Origin: CBFGWV01 sp965652545
GTDB lineage: Bacteria; Pseudomonadota; Gammaproteobacteria; Competibacterales; Competibacteraceae
Length of the DNA stretch: 5,510 bases
Assembly: GCA_965652545.1 (NCBI GenBank)
Contig: CBFGWV010000313.1
Coordinates: 1 to 5,510 of the forward strand
Direction: 5' to 3'
Part shown: positions 1-5,115 of the stretch, piece by piece
Numbering within the stretch: position 1 is the stretch's first letter
How the letters are laid out: every line of letters begins with the position of its first letter
Program-made: the position numbers and the translations under genes
The notes under the pieces: model-generated
Told to the model about the DNA's origin: nothing
What the model saw: only the letters and a program-made list of their open reading frames with translations
Database searches by the model: none

Positions 1-64
1 GGCGCCCCTCCTGGGATCGCCGAGTTGCACTCGGCCATGCCGGCGGCCCGCCGGCATCCCGCAA
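1..64 (+). repeat. Two-hairpin palindromic element, copy 1, in frame inside the NRPS epimerization domain
   Basis: Hairpin 1 is GCCGAGTTGCACTCGGC (19-35; 7-bp arms, TGC loop). After one base comes hairpin 2 (37-57), a perfect 21-base palindrome with arms ATGCCGGCGG and CCGCCGGCAT around a central C. GGGAT (13-17) could alternatively pair with ATCCC (56-60). It matches copy 2 at 56 of 64 positions and weaker similarity runs to about base 79. Translated, it adds GAPPGIAELHSAMP and then RHPA in the NRPS frame, followed by more non-typical residues before the E-domain sequence resumes near ATAATVEHHLD. The left boundary may lie outside the window. Confidence 0.85.
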
Positions 65-3000
65 GCGAGCCCGGCGATGACACATGCACGCCCCTGCCCC
101 TGGACCACGCCACAGGCCAGAACGAGGAGGCCACCGCCGCAACCGTTGAACACCACCTCGACCCGACCGAAACCGACACCTTCCTGGGCTCCACCGCCCA
201 GCGCACCGACCCGACCGAGCTCCTGCTCGCCGCCCTCTCGGCTGCCCTGCTGGACTGGAGCGGTGGCGCCGCGCTTGCTATCGACGTCGAACGTCACGGC
301 CGCGACGTCGTGCCCGGGCTGGACCTCTCGCGCACGGTCGGCTGGTTCACCCGCTTGGCGCCGTGCCGCGTCGTTCGGCCCGTCACGGACTCGCCAGAGG
401 CTTGGCTGGCCGCCGCCCGCACGGCACAACCAATTCCCGGCCACACGCCGGTGGCTGGCGCGACGCGGACGGCCGCCCGCACGGCACAGCTATCCACGTC
501 GGCACGCGCCCAGGTCTCGCTCAACTATCTCGGCCGTCTCGATGGCGCTGACGAGGGCCCGCTGGTGCCCGTGGACGGCCCAACCGGCGCGCTGTACGGC
601 GCGGGCGCCGAGCGCGTGCACCTGTTCGAGCTCATCGCCGCGGTGATCGACGGCCGTCTGCAACTGTCCTTGCGCTACAGCCCGGCGCGGCATCACCAAG
701 CCACCGCGAGGCGACTGGCCGAGGCCATTGCGACACGGTTGAGCGCCATCCTGACCTGGCGGGCGCAGCCGGACAACGGCCGGCTGCTGGCGAGCGACGT
801 CCCCCTGGCCGGCCTCGACCAGCCGCGCCTCGACCGCCTGCTGGCGCGCATCGGCGCGGCGGACGACTGCCATCCGGCCTCATCGATCGAGACCATCCTG
901 CCGCTGTCGCCACAACAGCAAGGCATGCTCTTCGACAGCCTGGCCGGCGCCGGCAGCGGTGTGCACCACGAGCAGTTCCTCATCCACCTTGCGGGCGACC
1001 TCGACCCTGAGGCGTTGGCATCGGCCTGGCGGCAGGCTGCGGCGCGCCACAGCATCCTGCGCACCGCGTTCGTCTGGGACGACCTGCCGCAGCCGCTGCA
1101 AGTGGTCTTCGACGCACCGCGCCTGGCGCTGACACGCCATCGCGGGGTCCCCGACGACACCTGGCTGAGCACCGACCGCCTCAGCCCCATCGACCTGTCC
1201 CGCCCCGGCGCCTTCCGCCTGACCCTATGGCAGGCCGCTACTGCCAGTGAGGCCCCAGATAGCTGTGGCGCCCCCCCTGGGATCGCCGAGTTGCACTCGG
1301 CCATGCCGATCGACGATCGGCATCCCGCAAACGAGCGGAACAATGCCCCTGGCCAAATCTACAGCCCATCAGAATCCACCCCGTTAGACAGCGAAACCCA
1401 ATGGCTCCTGGTCTGGACCTTCCACCACCTGCTGCTCGACGGCTGGTCGATCGCCTTGCTGCTGCGCGAGGTGATGACGCTCTACGAGGCCGGCCGCACC
1501 GGACAGGCGCCCGCCCTGCCGCCCGCCGCCCCGTACGGTGACTACGTCGCCTGGCTCGCGGGGCACGACCGGACCCGGACTCTGGCCTTCTGGCGCGACG
1601 AGTTGACTGGCGTACCCGAGGTGCCGCCGTTGGCGTTTGCCGGGGCCGATGCCGCGGTGGCGGGCGATGCCTACGATGAGCGGCGGCTCGAGCTCGATGC
1701 CGCGCACAGCCGCGCCCTGGGCGCCTTGGCGCGACGTCGGGCGATCACGCCCGGGACGCTGTTCCAGGCCGCCTGGTCGCTGCTGCTGGCCAGACTGTTG
1801 CGCAGCGACGATCTGGTCATCGGCATCACCACCGCCGGACGCCCGGAGACGATGCCCGGCAGTCAGACCTGCGCCGGCTTGTTCATCGACACCTTGCCGC
1901 TGCGGGTCGCGTTGCCGGCCGACGGCGATGTGGGCGACTGGCTGAGCGAGCTCTTCGCCCGCAACCGCCGCGTGCTGGCGCACCCGCATGTCGGTGCCGG
2001 GCTGGTGCACAAGGCGGCCGGCTACCCGCCTGAGCGGCCATTGTTCGAGACCTTGCTGGTGTACGAGAACTACCCGCGTGATGGGGACCCCGCCGGCACG
2101 GCAAGTGGCCTGCGTGTGGTGGATGTCGAGACCCGCGGTGCACGCACCCGCTACCCGCTGACCTTGCTGGTCGTCCCGGGCGAGCGCCTGCGCCTGCAAC
2201 TGATCGTCGACCGCCGGCGTGTGCCGCCGGCGCTGGCCAACCGGCTGCTGGCTCTGCTGGAGCGGCTGTTGGTGAGCCTCGCCGAAGGCGAGACGCGGAT
2301 GGCGTCGCTGCGTGCCCTGGTCGACGCTGCCGGGCTGCCCGAGCCTGTCGACGAGGCGGCCAACCGGCCGCTGCGCCGCCGCCCGGCAGCCTTGCCCGAG
2401 ACCGCGCTGGAAGGCGCCTTGGCGGAGATCTGGTGTGAGATCCTGGGCCGACGCACGGTGCCGGTGGACTGCTCGTTCTTCGAGCTCGGTGGGCATTCGC
2501 TGATGGTGTTGGAGATGGCGGCCGCGGTGGAGCGGCGTCTTGGGCTGGCGGTCGATGCCGGCTTGCTGTTCCAGGCGCCGACGGTGCGCGGGCTGGCCGG
2601 TCGGCTCGCACGGCTGGACCTCTCCGGGGCCGCCACCGTGGTCACCCTGGCCGAGGGCCAGGGCACGCCGCTGGTCGTGTTCCCGGGGGCCAGCGGCAAC
2701 CCGCTGGCCTACCTGCCGCTGGCCCGCCGCCTTGCGGGGCGGCCGGTGCTCGGGGTGCAGGTCGCCGGCCTGTTGACCGAATCGTCCATCGAGACGATGG
2801 CGGCGCGTCTGATCGAGTGCCTGCCGGCGGGGCCGCTGCACCTCATGGGGCATTCGTTCGGGGCCGCGCTGGCTTACGAGATCGCCCGCCAACTCGTGGC
2901 CGGTGACCGCACGACAGGGCTGGTGGCCCTGGTGGATCTGCCGGCGCCCACCGTCGATGCGGCCGCGGCAGCCCCCGGGACCGATGCCGAGCTCATGGCC

Positions 3001-3450
3001 GAGATCGCCCGCGCGGCGGCCCGTTACTTCGACCGCCCGATCGCCTTGGCGGCGGCGGATCTCGACGGTGCGGCGGGGCGTCCCCGCTTCCTGGCCGCGC
3101 TTGCGGCGGCCGGGTTGGTGAGCACGCACGCCGATGAGACCGTGGTCGATGCCTTGCTCGGGATGTACCGCCGCAGCCTGGATACCCTGGCCGCCTGGCG
3201 TCCGCAGCCGCTGGCCGGCCAGATCGAGGTGGTGCGTGCCGCCCAGAGCGAGGCGACGACGGCAACCGGTGCCGCCGACCTCGGCTGGGCGCGCTGGGCG
3301 ACGGTCGCGCGCGCCGTCGTCGTGCCCGGCGACCATATCGGCGTGATCGTCGAGCCGGCCGTGGCGGCTCTGGCTGATGTCCTGCGCAAAGGCATGCTGC
3401 GGCACGACACGCAGTGGGAGACCGCACGCCCGTGCGCATCACCATCCTGA
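1..3450 (+). CDS. Non-ribosomal peptide synthetase, C-terminal part (E-C-PCP-TE), 5' truncated
   Basis: The frame is open from base 1, so the gene begins upstream; residues here are counted from the TTG at 25, which I do not take as a start. Domains in order: the C-terminal half of an epimerization domain (about 1-250; SRTVGWFT at 102-109, VSLNYLGRLDG at 164-174); a condensation domain (about 288-765) with LSPQQQGMLF, RHSILRTAF (341-349), HHLLLDG (467-473), YGDYVAW, IGITTAGRP and a C7-like RPLFETLLVYENYP; a PCP (about 792-860) with FFELGGHSL, phosphopantetheine serine S825; and a type I thioesterase (about 880-1125) with GHSFG (S944), D971 and H1104 as likely triad. The thioesterase shows this is the last module, which releases the peptide by hydrolysis or cyclization. 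No adenylation domain lies between condensation and PCP. Two in-frame palindromic inserts interrupt the E and C domains. The E5 motif (usually PxxGxGYG) is not recognisable. The product cannot be predicted. Confidence 0.96.
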   Translation, partial: GAPPGIAELHSAMPAARRHPASEPGDDTCTPLPLDHATGQNEEATAATVEHHLDPTETDTFLGSTAQRTDPTELLLAALSAALLDWSGGAALAIDVERHGRDVVPGLDLSRTVGWFTRLAPCRVVRPVTDSPEAWLAAARTAQPIPGHTPVAGATRTAARTAQLSTSARAQVSLNYLGRLDGADEGPLVPVDGPTGALYGAGAERVHLFELIAAVIDGRLQLSLRYSPARHHQATARRLAEAIATRLSAILTWRAQPDNGRLLASDVPLAGLDQPRLDRLLARIGAADDCHPASSIETILPLSPQQQGMLFDSLAGAGSGVHHEQFLIHLAGDLDPEALASAWRQAAARHSILRTAFVWDDLPQPLQVVFDAPRLALTRHRGVPDDTWLSTDRLSPIDLSRPGAFRLTLWQAATASEAPDSCGAPPGIAELHSAMPIDDRHPANERNNAPGQIYSPSESTPLDSETQWLLVWTFHHLLLDGWSIALLLREVMTLYEAGRTGQAPALPPAAPYGDYVAWLAGHDRTRTLAFWRDELTGVPEVPPLAFAGADAAVAGDAYDERRLELDAAHSRALGALARRRAITPGTLFQAAWSLLLARLLRSDDLVIGITTAGRPETMPGSQTCAGLFIDTLPLRVALPADGDVGDWLSELFARNRRVLAHPHVGAGLVHKAAGYPPERPLFETLLVYENYPRDGDPAGTASGLRVVDVETRGARTRYPLTLLVVPGERLRLQLIVDRRRVPPALANRLLALLERLLVSLAEGETRMASLRALVDAAGLPEPVDEAANRPLRRRPAALPETALEGALAEIWCEILGRRTVPVDCSFFELGGHSLMVLEMAAAVERRLGLAVDAGLLFQAPTVRGLAGRLARLDLSGAATVVTLAEGQGTPLVVFPGASGNPLAYLPLARRLAGRPVLGVQVAGLLTESSIETMAARLIECLPAGPLHLMGHSFGAALAYEIARQLVAGDRTTGLVALVDLPAPTVDAAAAAPGTDAELMAEIARAAARYFDRPIALAAADLDGAAGRPRFLAALAAAGLVSTHADETVVDALLGMYRRSLDTLAAWRPQPLAGQIEVVRAAQSEATTATGAADLGWARWATVARAVVVPGDHIGVIVEPAVAALADVLRKGMLRHDTQWETARPCASPS
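412..488 (+). repeat. 17-bp direct repeat pair within the epimerization domain
   Basis: GCCGCCCGCACGGCACA occurs at 412-428 and again at 472-488. The 60-base offset keeps frame and encodes ARTAQ twice, 20 residues apart. The spacer holds a small CCGGC/GCCGG inverted repeat. This is the place where the E5 motif (PxxGxGYG) would be expected, and the intervening residues do not resemble it. It may be a local tandem duplication or the trace of a short insertion; chance is possible in such GC-rich DNA. Confidence 0.55.
1267..1330 (+). repeat. Two-hairpin palindromic element, copy 2, in frame inside the NRPS condensation domain
   Basis: Same architecture and orientation as copy 1 at an offset of 1266 bases, a multiple of three. 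Hairpin 1 (1285-1301) is identical. Hairpin 2 (1303-1323) has different arms, ATGCCGATCG and CGATCGGCAT around a central A, yet is still a perfect palindrome. It encodes GAPPGIAELHSAMP then IDDRHPA in the NRPS frame. It sits between the strand FRLTLWQ and the strand WLLVWTFHH that leads into the catalytic HHLLLDG motif, where condensation domains normally have only a short turn. About 30 lower-GC codons follow, including TTA, TCA, CAA and AAT, unlike the surrounding gene. Confidence 0.88.
3416..3420 (+). promoter_or_regulatory. Possible Shine-Dalgarno for the glycosyltransferase
   Basis: GGGAG inside the NRPS coding sequence precedes the GTG at 3432 by 11 bases, somewhat longer than usual. 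No comparable site precedes the earlier in-frame GTG at 3414, which favours 3432 as the start. Its position inside the upstream gene suggests translational coupling. Confidence 0.35.
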
Positions 3451-4703
3451 CCCTGGGTACGCTGGGCGATGTCGCACCGTTTCTCGGCCTGGGCAACGCC
3501 TTGGCCGGGCGCGGTCATGCGGTGCGCCTGGCGACGTACGGCCTGTATGGCGGATTGATCGGCGAGGCCGGGCTGGGCCATCACCTGTTGCCTGGCGACC
3601 CGGCGAAGCTGATGCGTGCCCCCTCCAGCGGCCGCATCGCGCGCGCCGGTACCCGCCCGATCGCCTATTTGCGCGGTCAGCGCGAGCAGGCGCGGCTGAT
3701 CGCCGCCAAGGCGCGGCCCTTGCTCGATGCGTCGTTGGCCGCCTGCGACGATGCCGATCTGATCGTCTACTCGCTGAGCGCACTGATGGGCGGGGCGATC
3801 GCCGAGGCGCGCGGGGTGCCTGCGGTGCAGGCCTTCTTGACCCCGGTCACGCCGACCCGAGCCTTCGCCAGCATCCTCGCCGGCAGTGAGCAGTCACGTT
3901 TCGGGGGCCTCGGCAACCTGGTCAACCACCGTATCGCCGAGCAGGCCGTGACGCGCGGCTTTCGCCGTCTGCTGGACGATTGGCGGCGCGAGGTGCTGCG
4001 CCTGCCGCCGACCGGCCGTGGCGGGCCGCTGGTCGCCGCGAACCGCCAGCGCCGACCGTTGCTGTATGGGATCAGCCCCGCCGTCCTGCCGCGGCCGGCC
4101 GACTGGGGCAGCTGGATTGAGATGACCGGGTACTGGCATCCGCCCTTGCCGGCCGATTGGCAGCCGCCTCCCGGGCTTGAGGATTTCCTGGCGGCCGGCG
4201 CACCCCCCGTGTGTGTCGGCTTTGGCAGCATGGGCGAGGCGGATGCGCAGCGGATGACGGCCATCGTGCTGGATGCGCTGGCGCGGGTCGGGCGGCGGGC
4301 CGTGCTCTTGGCGGGCTGGGGCGCGCTGGACCCCGCCGCGCTGCCGGCCGGGGTGTATCTCGCCGATAACCTGCCGCATGCCTGGCTATTGCCGCGTGTC
4401 GCGGCCATGGTGCACGCCGGTGGCGCCGGTGTGTCCGCCGCGGTCTTCCGCGCCGGTATTCCCGCCGTCGTGGTGCCGTTCTCCGGCGACCAGTTCTTCT
4501 GGGCGCGGCGTGCGGCGGCGCTGGGCGTGGCCGCCCCGCCGCAGCCCGCCGCGATGCTGACCACCGATGGGTTGACCGGGGCGCTTGAGACGGTCCTGCG
4601 CGACCCCGCCTACGCCCGATCCGCCGCAGATCTGGCCCGGCGGCTGTCGGCCGAAGACGGCCCTGCCGCCGCGGTGGCGGCCATCGAGCGGCTGAGCGGC
4701 TGA
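3432..4703 (+). CDS. GT1-family (UGT/MGT-like) glycosyltransferase
   Basis: Predicted to transfer a sugar from a nucleotide-sugar donor to a small-molecule acceptor, here perhaps the NRPS peptide (inferred from position). Length is 423 residues from the GTG at 3432, typical for bacterial GT-B enzymes of the vancomycin Gtf, macrolide and sterol glycosyltransferase type. The N-terminus MRITILTLGTLGDV with GHAVRLATY is the usual acceptor-domain start, which favours 3432; a GTG at 3414 would add six residues. The C-terminal donor domain shows VGFGSM (about 262-267), LPHAWLLPRVAAMVHAGGAGV (about 314-334) and SGDQFFWARR (351-360). The donor signature, usually HHGGAGT, reads HAGGAGV: the first His is kept, the second His and the Thr are replaced. 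The gene overlaps the NRPS stop by 19 bases, implying one operon. The stop codon lies inside an octamer repeat. Sugar and acceptor are unknown. Confidence 0.93.
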   Translation: MRITILTLGTLGDVAPFLGLGNALAGRGHAVRLATYGLYGGLIGEAGLGHHLLPGDPAKLMRAPSSGRIARAGTRPIAYLRGQREQARLIAAKARPLLDASLAACDDADLIVYSLSALMGGAIAEARGVPAVQAFLTPVTPTRAFASILAGSEQSRFGGLGNLVNHRIAEQAVTRGFRRLLDDWRREVLRLPPTGRGGPLVAANRQRRPLLYGISPAVLPRPADWGSWIEMTGYWHPPLPADWQPPPGLEDFLAAGAPPVCVGFGSMGEADAQRMTAIVLDALARVGRRAVLLAGWGALDPAALPAGVYLADNLPHAWLLPRVAAMVHAGGAGVSAAVFRAGIPAVVVPFSGDQFFWARRAAALGVAAPPQPAAMLTTDGLTGALETVLRDPAYARSAADLARRLSAEDGPAAAVAAIERLSG

Positions 4704-4714
4704 GCGGCTGAGCG
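4686..4714 (+). repeat. Octamer tandem repeat (GAGCGGCT), about 3.6 copies, spanning the glycosyltransferase stop
   Basis: Perfect units lie at 4686-4693, 4694-4701 and 4702-4709, followed by a partial unit GAGCG. The frame reads Glu-Arg-Leu-Ser-Gly-stop, so the TGA (4701-4703) spans the junction of units 2 and 3. Changes in unit number above two would leave the protein end unchanged. Confidence 0.9.
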
Positions 4715-4752
4715 AAGGGGTGAAGGGGTGAAGGGGTGAAGGGGTGAAGGGG
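4714..4752 (+). repeat. Octamer tandem repeat (GAAGGGGT), 4.9 copies, G-quadruplex candidate
   Basis: Four perfect units (4714-4745) plus seven bases of a fifth. This gives five GGGG runs (4717-4720, 4725-4728, 4733-4736, 4741-4744, 4749-4752), each separated by TGAA, which fits the standard G-quadruplex pattern on the sense strand just after the glycosyltransferase. It directly abuts the GAGCGGCT array, so two different 8-base arrays lie end to end. Copy number may vary between strains. Confidence 0.9.
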
Positions 4753-4805
4753 CTGGGTGGTCGCGTGGTTGAGGCTGGTCGTCGTCGGTGAAACCTTTGC
4801 CGTGC

Positions 4806-4853
4806 CGCCCCTGGGATCGCCGAGTTGTACTCGGCAGCCGGCCAACGGCCGGC
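4806..4853 (+). repeat. Two-hairpin palindromic element, copy 3 (intergenic)
   Basis: The CCCCTGGGATC head is followed by hairpin 1, GCCGAGTTGTACTCGGC (4819-4835), with loop TGT instead of TGC. After a 1-base spacer comes hairpin 2 (4837-4853), with arms GCCGGCC and GGCCGGC and loop AAC. Hairpin 2 differs completely from that of copies 1 and 2 but occupies the same place. The reverse strand reads AEYNSAIPG without a stop, so the element could be tolerated in coding DNA in either orientation. Confidence 0.8.
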
Positions 4854-4859
4854 CGTTTT
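4837..4859 (+). terminator. Possible Rho-independent terminator formed by hairpin 2 of copy 3
   Basis: A 7-bp all-GC stem (4837-4843 with 4847-4853, loop AAC) is followed by CG and a run of four T (4856-4859). It lies about 135 bases after the glycosyltransferase stop. The T tract is short, so termination would be modest. The repeat may have been co-opted as the end of the NRPS-glycosyltransferase transcript. Confidence 0.35.
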
Positions 4860-4917
4860 GAAGGACCTCGCCGGCAGCACTGCGGTTGCAAGGACCGCGC
4901 CGTCAGTGAAGTTGGGG

Positions 4918-4965
4918 GCCGAGCTTCGCTCGGCTACCGAGTACAACTCGGTGCTCCCAGGGACG
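4918..4965 (-). repeat. Two-hairpin palindromic element, copy 4 (intergenic, inverted)
   Basis: Read on the minus strand: a CCCTGGGAGC head, hairpin 1 ACCGAGTTGTACTCGGT (4952-4936), a 1-base spacer, then hairpin 2 GCCGAGCGAAGCTCGGC (4934-4918, 7-bp arms, GAA loop). Relative to the other copies, the base pair at the foot of hairpin 1 changed from G-C to A-T on both sides, keeping the pair. On the plus strand it reads TEYNSVLPG without a stop. Confidence 0.8.
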
Positions 4966-5115
4966 CGTTGCTCGTGGTTGGCGCCCACCGGGACTACCCT
5001 GAGATCACCGCCTTGCCGTCGGTGGCCGGTCGACTTCGCGCACTCAAATCGGCACGATTAGCCCAGGACACGGGCCGGCACCCAGCCGGCCCGGAACGCA
5101 CTGACGGGGGTGTTC
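4966..5115 (+). other. Leader region of the oxidoreductase with a GC hairpin
   Basis: This 150-base stretch has no convincing gene. I see no promoter with well-spaced -35 and -10 boxes. A perfect 8-bp hairpin (CGGGCCGG 5071-5078, CCGGCCCG 5086-5093, loop CACCCAG) ends 22 bases before the ATG at 5116. No T tract follows, so it is not a classical terminator; it could be a leader structure affecting translation, or have no function. Confidence 0.4.

Larger units (their letters stand above)
4806..4965. mobile_element. Inverted pair of palindromic elements; candidate MITE or BIME-like unit
   Basis: Bases 4806-4835 and the reverse complement of 4936-4965 match at 26 of 30 positions. They form imperfect terminal inverted repeats, each with an outer CTGGGA-type head, around about 100 bases. 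The two variable hairpins lie on the inside, facing each other. The interior has no convincing gene; AAGGACC occurs twice in it (4861-4867, 4890-4896). No target-site duplication is obvious. Single copies of the same element in the NRPS suggest that the single element may be the mobile unit and that this is a composite, but the pair could move as one. The elements are seen directly; the mobility is inferred. Confidence 0.5.

Noticed and set aside
25..27. TTG at 25 as the start of the NRPS gene
   Set aside because: The frame is open to base 1, the epimerization domain lacks its N-terminal half, and the TTG lies in hairpin 1 of the repeat.
1384..3405. Long open frame of 673 codons on the minus strand
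   Set aside because: It lies antisense to well-conserved condensation, PCP and thioesterase sequence and has a low-complexity Arg/Gln/Gly/His-rich composition typical of antisense frames in GC-rich genes. No domain is recognisable.
4686..4965. CRISPR array
   Set aside because: The tandem repeats are 8-base units without spacers, and the palindromic elements are two inverted copies with no regular spacing.
4386..4988. Minus-strand open frame containing AEYNSAIPG and a PLHPFTPSP repeat
   Set aside because: Its sequence comes from the palindromic elements, the GAAGGGGT array read backwards, and the antisense of the glycosyltransferase. It is treated as a by-product of the repeats.
4966..5115. 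Sigma-70 promoter before the oxidoreductase
   Set aside because: Candidate boxes (TTGGCG, TTGCCG, GATTAG) do not combine with acceptable spacing.
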